Part shown: piece after piece, positions 44,568 to 54,645 of the stretch
Position numbering within the stretch: the first letter of the stretch is position 1
Layout: every line of letters begins with the position of its first letter
Assembly: GCA_020638655.1 (NCBI GenBank)
Contig: JACKIC010000007.1
Span: forward strand, 372,001-436,000
DNA from: Planctomycetota bacterium
GTDB lineage: Bacteria > Planctomycetota > UBA1135 > UBA2386
DNA length: 64,000 bases
Direction: 5' to 3'
Made by a program: the position numbers and the translations under genes
Notes under the pieces: generated by a model
What the model was told of the DNA's origin: nothing
The model's database searches: none
The model's input: only the letters and a program-made list of their open reading frames with translations

Positions 44568-45494
44568 ATGAATCGTGCCGTAATCGTATCGGTCGTGGGC
44601 GTCTTCGCGGGTCTCGGTCTGGGGCTCGGGCCGGTCCTGGCCCAGGACGCCGCCAAACCGCCTGCAGCGCCCAGAGAAGCCGATCCCGTCGAGCGTCTCG
44701 TGGCCGCGATGAGGGCCGCGGAAGAGGCCGCCACCAGCCTGCGGGTGGTGCTCAAGACCCAGGGACAGCTGCCCAGCGGCCTCGCGGTGACGACCGAAGG
44801 CACCCTGCGTGTCCTGCGAGGGACACAGCCGCAGGACCCGCCGATGCTGCACAGCGTGGTCAGCTACGGGTTCGGCGACGGGCTCCGCGGCCTGGTCGAG
44901 TCGTCCCAGACCCAGAACGGGATCGAGATCTACGAGGACAACCCGGCGTTCGGCGAGGTGCTCGTGCACCTGCCGGCCGAGGTCGTCACCGACCTGCAAT
45001 GGGCCGGCAAGGTGCTGGACCGAGCCGACCTGCCGGGCATGGCCGACCGCCGCGCGGAGGCCCCTCTGGGCAGTCGCATGGTCGACGACCTGCGGCGCCA
45101 GTTCGCGCTGGTGATCGGGCCGGAGGGCAAGCGCGGCGCCGACGCGGGCGTCTGGCTGCGCGGCGACCGGCGCGCCAAGGTCGCGGACCTCGACCCCGAA
45201 CTGCCGCTCGCCGACCGCGTCGAGCTGTTCGTGCGCAGCAAGGACCACGCGCTGCTCGAGGTCGTGCACAAGCAGGGTGACAAGGTGGTGGAGCACATCG
45301 TCGTCACCGAGCTGGTCGTCGGCGAGCCGCTCGAGCCCAAGGACCTGCGCGTCGACGGGCGCGGTCAGCGGGTGCGCGAGGTGCAGCAGTATCTGCCGCT
45401 GTGGGAGCAGATCGAAGAGGTGCTGACGAAGGCCGAGAGCAAGGCGGACGCGGGCGCCGGCAAGGAAGGGCTGCGGCCCAGCAAACGCAAGTGA
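44568..45494 (+). CDS. Exported protein of unknown function
   Basis: The 308-aa product has a signal peptide (VIVSVVGVFAGLGLGLGPVLAQ). Its mature region alternates strands and polar turns (TTEGTLRVLRGT, MLHSVVSYGFGDGLRGLVES, DRVELFVRSKDHALLEVVHK). The pattern recalls the curved beta-sheet of LolA/LolB-like or DUF1571-type planctomycete proteins, but I cannot assign a family with confidence. The C-terminus is basic. It is divergent from a HEAT-repeat protein (69 bp) and converges on prfC. Confidence 0.65.
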   Translation: MNRAVIVSVVGVFAGLGLGLGPVLAQDAAKPPAAPREADPVERLVAAMRAAEEAATSLRVVLKTQGQLPSGLAVTTEGTLRVLRGTQPQDPPMLHSVVSYGFGDGLRGLVESSQTQNGIEIYEDNPAFGEVLVHLPAEVVTDLQWAGKVLDRADLPGMADRRAEAPLGSRMVDDLRRQFALVIGPEGKRGADAGVWLRGDRRAKVADLDPELPLADRVELFVRSKDHALLEVVHKQGDKVVEHIVVTELVVGEPLEPKDLRVDGRGQRVREVQQYLPLWEQIEEVLTKAESKADAGAGKEGLRPSKRK

Positions 45495-45519
45495 ACGTGC
45501 GGCCGCACCAGCGGCGCGG

Positions 45520-47106
<1,587 letters not shown>

Positions 47107-47118
47107 TTGCGGGCGAAG

Positions 47119-47124
47119 ATGCTA
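47119..47124 (-). promoter_or_regulatory. -10-like TAGCAT before prfC
   Basis: TAGCAT on the minus strand is followed by twelve bases and the prfC ATG at 47106. Confidence 0.35.
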
Positions 47125-47180
47125 GCGACTGGGCCGCGGCGATGCACGGCCCGCGCTGCCCGGAAGCCCGGCGGCCCCGT

Positions 47181-48971
47181 TCAGTCGACCGCCATCAGGC
47201 AGGCAGCGGCGCACGAGATCAGCAGCGCGTCGAACACCGGCAGGGAGCCGCGCCGCACCAGGCGGCAGCCGCCCGGCGTCGTCTCGAGCACCGTCAGTTC
47301 GGGGCCCAGGTGCGGCAGCAGCGCCCCCAGGCGCGGCACGTCGGCGAGGTCGAAGTCGAAGCCCTCGCGCTGCCATTCGTAGCTGGCGATCTCGAGCGTC
47401 ATCAGCCCGGCGCCGTAACCCTGCTGCAACAGGCCGCGCAGGTCGAGGTAGAGCATCGCGTTGGCAGCGCCGCGGCGCGCGATCAGCGGCGTGCGGGCCA
47501 GCGCCTGGTCGAAGTTGGGCTCGCGGCTGTCGTCGATCGCGCTGCGCACCGGTTGCGGCAGCAGGCCGAACAGGAAGTGGTTGGCCGTGGCCGTCCAGCT
47601 GAACGCGAACGGCAGGTCGCGGTCGATCAGGTCGACCCACCAGACCTTGCTGCCGCCGTGCCCGAACTGTTCGAGGTAGGCGCGGTGGGAGATGGCGCGC
47701 TTCGCCTCGCGGTCCGTGGCCTTGTTCGGCGCGATGCCGACCATCTTCTCCCACATCGCCGAGAGGTGTTCGCCGAACTTCTCGCCGTCCCGCAGCGGCA
47801 CCGCCGCCACCGCGCCCGTGAAGCCGACACCGCCCTGGCTCGGCGCGCTCCAGGCAACCACGCAGTCGCCGGCGTTGGCGAGCAGGTCGTCGCGCAGCTG
47901 CACGCCGGTGCGCGACTGCAGCTGGGTGAGGAACTGTTGCCAGTCCCCGCCGGGTTCCTGCCCGGTGAGCGCGCCCATGACGCCGAGCAGCAGGTTCTCG
48001 AAGCTGCCCTCGCCACCGCGCATCGCCAGCGCCATCGTCGCGTCCTTGGGGATCAGCACCAGGTCGTCCTGCGACAGCGTCGCGCCGCGCAGCTCGCCGA
48101 GCAGGCCGGACGGCTTGGGGATCGCGAGTTGCACACGGGAGACGAAGCCGTCGCCTTCGAGGCCCGACTCGGCCAGCGCGGCGGTGGCCCGGCTGAGGCC
48201 CAGCGGGCCCCAGAACCGGTTCGCGGCCGGGGCCTTCGCCGCCAGCTTGTCCGGTGCGGCCCAGGTGCGCAGCACCGGTCGCTCGACCTTGGCGCCGTCG
48301 CGCAGCTGCTGCAGCGTGCCGTTGCCCGCGAGCCCCTGATCCTGATTGCGCAGCCCGGCGACGAGCTGCCGGGCCACCTTCTCACCGATCGCGAACGCGA
48401 AGTAGCCGTCGACGGCGGCGCTGCCGAAGAAGGGCCCTTCCTCGCCGACGGTGAGGCCTGCGAACTCGATCCCGTCGACGGTCACGGTCTTCTTCGCGGC
48501 GATCTTCGGCGCCAGGGCCGCGAGGGCCTGCGCGAACTTCGCGGCGACCGGGCCCGCGTCGTCGCCGAAACGCACGGCGACGCCCCCGGCGAGCGGCTGC
48601 AGGTCGACCACGAACGCGCAGCCCGGGCGTTGCAGCGCGTCGGTCAGCAGGTCGTAGATCGTCAGCGCGTGGCTGGCCTCGGTCGCGCGCGCTGCCGCCA
48701 TCTCGTAGACGCCGCGCATGGCGCCCAGCAGCTTGACGAGCATCGCGCGGACCTCGGGCTCGGCGGCGAGGCGTTCGCTGCGGTTGGTTGGGTTCGCGGC
48801 CGGCGTCCCGGCCCCGAACCACTGCGCGTAGAGCATCGTCTCGGCCGGCGCGGCGCGCAGCAGCGCCGGGTCTTCCGGCAGGGGCGGCAGCGGCAGGGGC
48901 AGCGGCGTGCCGATCAGGCCCAGGGCGCTGGCCACGACCAGGATCATGTGTCTGAAGTAATCGCCGAACAT
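47181..48971 (-). CDS. Large exported protein of unknown function (DUF3352-like)
   Basis: The 596-aa product starts with a hydrophobic segment (MILVVASALGLIGTPLPLPL), then alternating strands and helices with no catalytic motif. Repeated phrases such as FVVDLQPLAGGVAVRFG and AVAAVPLRDGEKFGEHLSAM recall DUF3352-type proteins, which are common in planctomycetes and cyanobacteria; I hold that link loosely. The C-terminus has a hydrophobic stretch (LPVFDALLISCAAACLMAVD). A Shine-Dalgarno GGAGAAG precedes the ATG at 48971. Confidence 0.65.
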   Translation of the reverse strand: MFGDYFRHMILVVASALGLIGTPLPLPLPPLPEDPALLRAAPAETMLYAQWFGAGTPAANPTNRSERLAAEPEVRAMLVKLLGAMRGVYEMAAARATEASHALTIYDLLTDALQRPGCAFVVDLQPLAGGVAVRFGDDAGPVAAKFAQALAALAPKIAAKKTVTVDGIEFAGLTVGEEGPFFGSAAVDGYFAFAIGEKVARQLVAGLRNQDQGLAGNGTLQQLRDGAKVERPVLRTWAAPDKLAAKAPAANRFWGPLGLSRATAALAESGLEGDGFVSRVQLAIPKPSGLLGELRGATLSQDDLVLIPKDATMALAMRGGEGSFENLLLGVMGALTGQEPGGDWQQFLTQLQSRTGVQLRDDLLANAGDCVVAWSAPSQGGVGFTGAVAAVPLRDGEKFGEHLSAMWEKMVGIAPNKATDREAKRAISHRAYLEQFGHGGSKVWWVDLIDRDLPFAFSWTATANHFLFGLLPQPVRSAIDDSREPNFDQALARTPLIARRGAANAMLYLDLRGLLQQGYGAGLMTLEIASYEWQREGFDFDLADVPRLGALLPHLGPELTVLETTPGGCRLVRRGSLPVFDALLISCAAACLMAVD

Positions 48972-49021
48972 CGGTCTTCTCCTGCGCCGCGACGGCGCCC
49001 TCCGGGAATGCGTCGCGCCGC

Positions 49022-49051
49022 AGCCTAAGGCCATGGGGGTGCGGGCAACAA
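49022..49051 (-). promoter_or_regulatory. Possible promoter of the DUF3352-like gene
   Basis: On the minus strand TTGTTG (49051-49046), 18-nt spacer, TAGGCT (49027-49022). This would leave a leader of about 45 nt containing the Shine-Dalgarno sequence. The rest of the 48972-49225 gap shows nothing else. Confidence 0.35.
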
Positions 49052-49225
49052 CCTCGGAGCCTGCGCAGGGCAGATGTCCGGCGAACGGTCGCGCGGTGTG
49101 CGCCGAACGGACGTGGAGGCCCTCGTGCGCCGCGGCAACGGACGCGGCACGAGCCTTGCCCCTGGGGCTGCGGCGCGCCGGTGCCCTTCGTGCCGGCGGC
49201 CGAGTCCTCGTGACCAGGTTCCACC

Positions 49226-49846
49226 ATGCCTTCCCTGTCCTTCCGTGTCGCCACCGCCCTCGCCTCGTTCGTGACCCTCGCCGCCGCCGCGCCGGATCTT
49301 CGCGCGCAGGTGCCCGTGCAGCTGCGCTGCGAGGTCACCGACGGCAGCGCGGCCGGCTGTTACTACTGCCCGGGCTTCGGCCACGTCGTCAAGTTCGTCG
49401 GCACGCCGCTGGTGAGCGGGACCATCAACCTCGCCGGCTACCACAACCAGTACGTTCGCATCCAGGGCACCTGGAACGGCAGCGCCGTGACCGTCAACTC
49501 GATCCAGGTGACCACGGACTCGTTCTCGCTGAGCGGCAACACCTCGATCGGGCACCGTCTGCGCTCGAACTCGATGGGCAACCCCGGCGAGCTGGCGCTC
49601 AACGTCGTCGCGCTCGGCACCGCGTTCTCCGTGCCGTTCCTCGACCTCGCCTTCCAGCTCGACCCGGCGACCTCGGTGGTGCAGGGGCTAGGCGTGGTCA
49701 ACGGCAACGGCGAGTTCAAGAGCGACCTCGACATCCCCAACGACCCGTCGCTGGTCGGCCTGCGGCTCACCGGGCAGGGCGCGATCCTCGACGCCGCCGG
49801 CAGCTTGCTGACCACCAACGTCGACTCGAAGGTGGTCACCCCGTGA
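49226..49846 (+). CDS. Secreted beta-rich protein with the shared C-terminal module
   Basis: The 206-aa product has a signal peptide (VATALASFVTLAAAAPDLRA) and a short cysteine-containing first part (LRCEVTDGSAAGCYYCPGFG). The rest is beta-strand-rich, ending in the module IPNDPSLVGLRLTGQG...LLTTNV. The same closing pattern is seen in the M43 protease, the DNRLRE protein and the 61888 protein. No enzyme motif is visible. It converges on the DUF3299 gene 10 bp away at a hairpin. Confidence 0.75.
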   Translation: MPSLSFRVATALASFVTLAAAAPDLRAQVPVQLRCEVTDGSAAGCYYCPGFGHVVKFVGTPLVSGTINLAGYHNQYVRIQGTWNGSAVTVNSIQVTTDSFSLSGNTSIGHRLRSNSMGNPGELALNVVALGTAFSVPFLDLAFQLDPATSVVQGLGVVNGNGEFKSDLDIPNDPSLVGLRLTGQGAILDAAGSLLTTNVDSKVVTP

Positions 49847-49858
49847 CGCGCGGCGTCA
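49844..49858. terminator. Hairpin formed by the two convergent stop codons
   Basis: TGACGC (49844-49849) pairs with GCGTCA (49853-49858) around GCG. The outer three pairs are the two TGA stops facing each other. A short bidirectional terminator is possible. Confidence 0.3.
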
Positions 49859-50788
49859 GCGGATGACCTCGACGCTCTCGACGTGCAGCTGGTAGATGTC
49901 GACGCAATAGCCGTCCATCATCGTCGCCTCGACCTGGAACGTGCCGATCACCTTGAGCGGGTCGAACGAGTAGTCGGTGGTCTTGCCCTTGGGCATGACC
50001 ACGCGCACGATGCCGTGGATGTCGGGCGGCTGGCCGTAGCAGCACGCCCACAGCGACTGCACGAGCAGGAACTCCTTGATGTCCTGCACCTCGTCGATCG
50101 GCAGCATGAAGCCGGTCATCAGGACCTTCTTGCCCGCCAGGTCGCGCACGCGCTCGGGCATGCCGCGCAGGCCGTCCTCGTAGTGCCACGACGTCAGCTC
50201 GTCGAACGGCAGGATCCGGTCGAGGCCCTTGATCTTGCCGGCCTCGAGCTGCTCGGCGAGCTTGCGCTCGGCCTCGCGCATCGCCTCGGCGCTCCGGATC
50301 GCGGCGAGGTCGGCGGGGTCGGCGCCCTTGGGCACGGGCTTGTCGTCGCGCCCGCGCTCGGCGCCGCCCTGCTTCGGCTCGTCGTTCTTCGCGGGCGGCC
50401 GCTCCTGCTTGCCTTGTTCCTTGCCCTGCGGCGGCAGTTCCTTGCCCCGGTCCTTGCCTTGGGGGGCCTTGCCTTGGGGCGGGTCCTGCGGCGCGGCGAG
50501 GATCGAGCGCGCCAGGGCGCCGCGATCGAGTCCCGCGTCGCGCGTCGCGTCGGGGGCGCCGCGCCGCAGCAGCGCCACGCCGATCGTCGCCGAGACGCCG
50601 AGCAGCACCATCGCCGCGACGAGGGCGTGCGAACGGCGCCGGCGAGCGGGCGCGGCGCCGCCGTCGACCCGGCGCAAGATCGCGTCGAGGCGGTCGGGTG
50701 GCGCCGCGGCGCCGGTCAGTTCGTCGAAACCGAGCTGCAGGCGGCGCTCTTCGATGCGCCCTTCGAGGTCGTCGGTGCTTGCGTTCAT
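49856..50788 (-). CDS. Membrane protein with cytoplasmic anti-sigma-like N-terminus and DUF3299 domain
   Basis: The 310-aa product has a short soluble N-terminus, one transmembrane helix (ALVAAMVLLGVSATIGVALL, about residues 55-74) and a Gln/Gly/Lys/Pro-rich low-complexity linker (about 98-145). A DUF3299 domain follows (about 205-310; VLMTGFMLPIDEVQDIKEFL, LWACCYGQPPDIH). Its position directly after an ECF sigma gene, and its topology, suggest an anti-sigma factor whose outer domain senses a signal. The ATG at 50788 has GGAGGA at good distance; an ATG at 50794 overlaps the sigma stop. Confidence 0.78.
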   Translation of the reverse strand: MNASTDDLEGRIEERRLQLGFDELTGAAAPPDRLDAILRRVDGGAAPARRRRSHALVAAMVLLGVSATIGVALLRRGAPDATRDAGLDRGALARSILAAPQDPPQGKAPQGKDRGKELPPQGKEQGKQERPPAKNDEPKQGGAERGRDDKPVPKGADPADLAAIRSAEAMREAERKLAEQLEAGKIKGLDRILPFDELTSWHYEDGLRGMPERVRDLAGKKVLMTGFMLPIDEVQDIKEFLLVQSLWACCYGQPPDIHGIVRVVMPKGKTTDYSFDPLKVIGTFQVEATMMDGYCVDIYQLHVESVEVIR

Positions 50789-50790
50789 GA

Positions 50791-51402
50791 TCATTCCTCC
50801 GTCGCGATCCGTTGTTCGATGCAGGTGCGCAGGGCGTCGCGCGCGCGCGCCAGCAGGGACTTGATGCCTTGTTCTTGGATGCCGAGTCGGCGCGCGGCCT
50901 CGCGGTACGAGACGCCGTCGACGTGGTGCCATTCGATGGCGCTGCGCGCGCGGCCCGCGAGGCGTTCGTAGCAGCGCCGCAGGGCCTCGACGCGCGCGTC
51001 TTCGAGCGCGTGCGGCTCGCCGGCGAGCCGGTCGACGGCGTCGGCCCATTCGAGAGTGGGCGGCTGTCGCCGCTGTCGCCGCCGGCTCGCGATCAGCAGG
51101 TTGCGGGCGACGCCGCGCAGATACGCCGGCGGCGCGATCACGCGTTCGCCGCGCTGCAGGGCTTCGCCGAGCAGGACGAAGCTGTCCTGCATCAGGTCGT
51201 CGGCCTCGTGCGCGTCGGCGCCGAGCAGCCGCAGGTAGCGCCACACCATGTGCTGGTGCGACCGCACGAGCTCCGCGAACGGGGGCGTCGGCGGGTCGGA
51301 GGCGGGCCCGCCGCCGGGGGCGAGGCGGCGGTCCTCGCCGCGGTGCTCCTCGAGGTCGGGCCCTCCGGGGGCCCGTGGGTCGGCGCGTTGCGCGATCGTC
51401 AT
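50791..51402 (-). CDS. ECF-type RNA polymerase sigma factor
   Basis: The 203-aa product has sigma region 2 (FAELVRSHQHMVWRYLRLLG and DDLMQDSFVLLG) and region 4 (LEDARVEALRRCYERL and the helix-turn-helix YREAARRLGIQEQGIKSLLA). An extended, Pro/Gly-rich N-terminus precedes region 2. It directs polymerase to a small regulon, which often includes its own promoter; no matching promoter was recognised upstream. The downstream membrane DUF3299 gene is coupled to it by overlap and is the likely anti-sigma. Confidence 0.88.
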   Translation of the reverse strand: MTIAQRADPRAPGGPDLEEHRGEDRRLAPGGGPASDPPTPPFAELVRSHQHMVWRYLRLLGADAHEADDLMQDSFVLLGEALQRGERVIAPPAYLRGVARNLLIASRRRQRRQPPTLEWADAVDRLAGEPHALEDARVEALRRCYERLAGRARSAIEWHHVDGVSYREAARRLGIQEQGIKSLLARARDALRTCIEQRIATEE

Positions 51403-51521
51403 GCCGGCAGAGTGTCCGCGCGGGGCCGATGGGGTGCAGGAACCCGGCCGTTTTTCCGCAGTTGGGGCGGCTGCGACGCGTCTGGGACACACCGCCGCGA
51501 TCGGCGCGGTGGCGCGGTCGG

Positions 51522-51527
51522 TATCCT
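51522..51527 (+). promoter_or_regulatory. -10-like TATCCT before the M28-PDZ gene
   Basis: TATCCT is followed by eight bases and the ATG at 51536; the predicted leader is about two bases. Confidence 0.4.
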
Positions 51528-51535
51528 GCGCCGCC

Positions 51536-53188
51536 ATGATCCGTCCCCGCCACCTCGTCCTTCTGCTCGCCGCCTGCCCGGCGCTGCTAGCCCAGGTCTC
51601 CCCCGAACAATTCGCCGCGATCCGCAAGGAAGGCCTCGCCAACAGCAAGGTGATGGCGCACCTGGATCACCTCGTCAACCGCATCGGCCCGCGCCTGACC
51701 GGGTCCGACAACCTCACGGTCGCGGGCGAGTGGGCGCGCGACGAGTTCAAGAGCATGGGCATCGAGAACGCGCACCTCGAACAGTGGGGTGAATTCGCGG
51801 TCGGCTTCAACCGCGGGCCGTGGTTCGGGCGCATGACCAAGCCCGAGGCGATGGAACTCGTGTGCAACACCAACGCCTGGACCGCCGGCACGCGCATGCC
51901 GTCGAAGGGTCTGCTGTTGCCGGCGCCCAAGGACGCGGAAGGTCTCGCGGCGATGCGCGGCAAGCTGCGCGGCGTCTGGTTGCTCAATCCGGCCGGCTCG
52001 ATGTTGGGGGACCTGACCGCCGCGCTCGAAGAGGAGGGTGGCTTCGGTTTCGTCACCGGGCGCGTCGGGCGCCCAGGGCGCGACGGCAGCGTCAACGACC
52101 TGCTGCTCACCGGCGGTCGCCCCCTGGTCGACTGGGACAAGTTGCCGACGATGCCGGTGGTGCAGATCCGCGCGGATCAGTACCAGACCATCCAAAAGCA
52201 CCTCGACGACGGCCAGGAGGTCGAGGTCGAGTTCGACATCCGCAACCACTTCCGCAAGGGCCCGATCCCGCTCTACAACGTGATCGCGGACATCCCGGGC
52301 ACCGAACACCCCGAGCAGTTCGTGGTCGTCGGCGGCCACCTCGACAGCTGGGACGGCGCCACCGGCACCACCGACAACGGCACCGGCACGTCGACGACGC
52401 TCGAGGCCGCGCGCATCCTGATGGCGATCGGTGCCAAGCCCAAGCGCACGATCCGCTTCATGCTGTGGAGCGGCGAGGAGCAGGGCCTGCTCGGCTCGCG
52501 CGCGTGGGTGCAGGCGCACAAGGACGAGATGGAGAACTACAGCGCGTGCCTGGTGCACGACGGCGGCACCAACTACCTGTCGGGCATCGCCGGCATGGTG
52601 GAGATGCGCCCGCAGCTGCAGACGGTGTTCGAGCCGATCCTCGGGCTGTCCTCGGAGATGCCGTTCCGGATCCGCGACATCGAGGCGTTCACGCCGATCG
52701 GCAGCGACCACGAGTCGTTCACGGCCGCGGGCGTGCCGGGCTTCTTCTGGGATCAGGCCGGGCGCGCCAACTATACGCACACGCACCACACCCAGTACGA
52801 CACCTACGACGCGGCGATCCCCGAGTACCAGAAGCACTCGTCGGTGGTCATCGCGGTCGGCGCGCTGGGCATCGCCAACCTGCCCGAGATGCTGACCCGC
52901 GAGAACATGAAGGTGCAGCGCGGCTTCGGCGGCGGTCGGCGCGGCGGTGGCCGGCAGCTCGGCGTGATGCTCGGCGACGACGGCGTCACGATCGGCGAGG
53001 TGACCGAAGGCAGCGTCGCGGCCAAGGCGGGCCTCAAGGCCGGCGACAAGATCCTCAAGATCGGGGACACCGCGATCGCGAGCCAGGGTGACCTGCGGCG
53101 CGCGCTGGGCGGCGGAGACGCCAAGAAGTCGCTGACCTACGAGCGCGCGGGCGAGAAGAAGACCGTCGAGGTGACCTTCACGCGCTGA
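51536..53188 (+). CDS. Exported M28 peptidase with a C-terminal PDZ domain
   Basis: The 550-aa product has a signal peptide (LVLLLAACPALLAQ) and a PA-like inserted domain. The M28 zinc-site motifs are VVGGHLDSWDGATGTTDNG, WSGEEQGLLGSRAW and GSDHESF with HTHHTQYDTYD. It resembles plasma glutamate carboxypeptidase (PGCP)-type M28 enzymes. Residues about 465-550 form a PDZ domain (LGVMLGDDGVTIGEVTEGSV, AGLKAGDKILKIGD) joined by a glycine/arginine-rich linker. The PDZ probably holds substrate C-termini or partner proteins. Confidence 0.9.
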   Translation: MIRPRHLVLLLAACPALLAQVSPEQFAAIRKEGLANSKVMAHLDHLVNRIGPRLTGSDNLTVAGEWARDEFKSMGIENAHLEQWGEFAVGFNRGPWFGRMTKPEAMELVCNTNAWTAGTRMPSKGLLLPAPKDAEGLAAMRGKLRGVWLLNPAGSMLGDLTAALEEEGGFGFVTGRVGRPGRDGSVNDLLLTGGRPLVDWDKLPTMPVVQIRADQYQTIQKHLDDGQEVEVEFDIRNHFRKGPIPLYNVIADIPGTEHPEQFVVVGGHLDSWDGATGTTDNGTGTSTTLEAARILMAIGAKPKRTIRFMLWSGEEQGLLGSRAWVQAHKDEMENYSACLVHDGGTNYLSGIAGMVEMRPQLQTVFEPILGLSSEMPFRIRDIEAFTPIGSDHESFTAAGVPGFFWDQAGRANYTHTHHTQYDTYDAAIPEYQKHSSVVIAVGALGIANLPEMLTRENMKVQRGFGGGRRGGGRQLGVMLGDDGVTIGEVTEGSVAAKAGLKAGDKILKIGDTAIASQGDLRRALGGGDAKKSLTYERAGEKKTVEVTFTR

Positions 53189-53209
53189 GGCGCGGGGCGC
53201 GCGCGCGGG

Positions 53210-54316
53210 TCAGTCGATCCAGCGCAGCGCGTAGACCGGCGGCAGGTTCGCGGACAGCTCCTGCCAGCGGTCGCCGCCGTCGCGGCTGGTCCAGACGCGC
53301 CCGCTCGTCGAGCCCATCGCCAGCGTGCGGCCGTCGGCCGCGACCTCGAGTCCGTGCCGATACACGAGGTCGTAGGCGTGGCGCTGCGGCAGGCCGCGCT
53401 GCAGCACTTCGAACGTGCGTCCGCCGTCGTGCGTGCGCAGCACCACGACCTTGCCGCCGACGGGCATGCGGCACTCGTCCTTGACGGCCGGGACGAACCA
53501 CGCGGTCTTCGGATCGCGCGGGTGCGCGGCGCAGGCGAAACCGAAGCGGCTCGGCGCCTTGGCCCTGATCTCGCGCCACGGCTTGCCGGGACGCTGGGTG
53601 CGGAAGATGCCGTTGTGGTGCTGACACCAGATCCGGTCGGGGTCGGCCGGACACATCGCGAGCCGGTGCGGGTCCTGCACGTCGGGGTCGAACTGCAGCT
53701 TCTTGGGCATGTAGGCGGCGCGCATGCCGTCTGCGACGTTGCGCCAGCGCCGGCCGCCGTCGGTGGTGCGCCAGACGCCGCCGCTCGACACCCCGACCGT
53801 GACGCGCGCGGGGTCGCGCGGGTCGACGCAGATGCTGTGGATGCCGGGCATGTCGAAGCCGCCGCCGTTCCACTTCTTGCGCGCCTTGACGTTCCACAGG
53901 CCGTCGACGAGCTGCCACGAACGCCCCGCGTCCGCGGAGTGGAACAGGCCGCCCGGGATCGTGCCGCACCACAGCGACTCCGGCGCGCGCGGGTCGATCT
54001 CGAGCGACCAGATCAAGCGCAGCGACGGGCCGGCTTCCTTCTGCTTCTTGCCGCGCGCCTTGCGGGGCGCCGCGTTGGGCAGCTGCGGGTAGACCGGCGC
54101 CGCGACCTCGCGCCAGCGCCTGCCGTCCTGGCGGTGCAGCTTGGTGCCGAAGTGGCCGTGGTCGAGCGCCGCGTAGCGCGCGCCGTCGCGCGGGTCGGCG
54201 AGCACCATCGACACCGGCACGCCGGGGAAGTCGGGGCCCGAGAGCGACACGCCGCGGGCCGTCACGTTGGCGGTGAACAGACCCTTGCGGGTCGCGATCA
54301 ACAGCTTGTTTGTCAT
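53210..54316 (-). CDS. BNR/sortilin-like beta-propeller protein
   Basis: The 368-aa product lacks a signal peptide. It is built of BNR/Asp-box repeats: FHSADAGRSW, WRTTDGGRRW, LRTHDGGRTF and WTSRDGGDRW, spaced along the chain as in a six- to seven-bladed propeller. Sialidase catalytic residues are not evident, so the common sialidase label would be misleading. It starts 10 bp after the MoaD-like gene and is the last of a minus-strand run beginning at pstS. The pairing with a ubiquitin-like sulfur-carrier protein is the best clue to its job, which remains unknown. Confidence 0.8.
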   Translation of the reverse strand: MTNKLLIATRKGLFTANVTARGVSLSGPDFPGVPVSMVLADPRDGARYAALDHGHFGTKLHRQDGRRWREVAAPVYPQLPNAAPRKARGKKQKEAGPSLRLIWSLEIDPRAPESLWCGTIPGGLFHSADAGRSWQLVDGLWNVKARKKWNGGGFDMPGIHSICVDPRDPARVTVGVSSGGVWRTTDGGRRWRNVADGMRAAYMPKKLQFDPDVQDPHRLAMCPADPDRIWCQHHNGIFRTQRPGKPWREIRAKAPSRFGFACAAHPRDPKTAWFVPAVKDECRMPVGGKVVVLRTHDGGRTFEVLQRGLPQRHAYDLVYRHGLEVAADGRTLAMGSTSGRVWTSRDGGDRWQELSANLPPVYALRWID

Positions 54317-54326
54317 GTGCGTTCGA

Positions 54327-54596
54327 TCAGCCTCCCGAGAGCGCCTGCAGCACGTCGATCGCGGCGCCCGCGGCAACACGCGTCTGCAGGCGGGTGCGGT
54401 CGCGCACCACGACGCCGTCGACGAACACCGTGACGTGCTGGCGCAGCGCGCCCGTGTCGTCGAGCAGATAGCCACGCACCTCGGGGTAGATCACGAACGC
54501 GGCCTCGAGCGCGGCCCGCACGGTCGCGCCGTCGACCGTCACCGGCGGGCACGAAACGTGGCGTTGCAGCACCTGCGGGAACGTGACGCGCGGCAT
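54327..54596 (-). CDS. MoaD/ThiS-family ubiquitin-like sulfur carrier protein
   Basis: The 89-aa product has the beta-grasp pattern of MoaD/ThiS: PPVTVDGATVRAALEAAFV, the conserved VTVFVDGVVVRDRTRL and the end AAIDVLQALSGG. The terminal Gly-Gly is the site where a partner E1-like enzyme would adenylate and thiolate it. No MoaE, ThiG, MoeB or JAMM protease is next to it. The neighbour is a BNR propeller gene 10 bp downstream. The ATG at 54596 is chosen because the upstream extension is Pro/Arg-rich. Confidence 0.82.
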   Translation of the reverse strand: MPRVTFPQVLQRHVSCPPVTVDGATVRAALEAAFVIYPEVRGYLLDDTGALRQHVTVFVDGVVVRDRTRLQTRVAAGAAIDVLQALSGG

Positions 54597-54645
54597 GGCG
54601 CGCAGTGTCGCCGGCGCGCGCGGCGGGCTCAAGCCCGCCGCGGCG

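Noticed and set aside
53210..54316. Sialidase annotation for the BNR-repeat protein
   Set aside because: Asp-box repeats alone do not make a sialidase; the arginine triad and the FRIP motif are not evident and there is no signal peptide.
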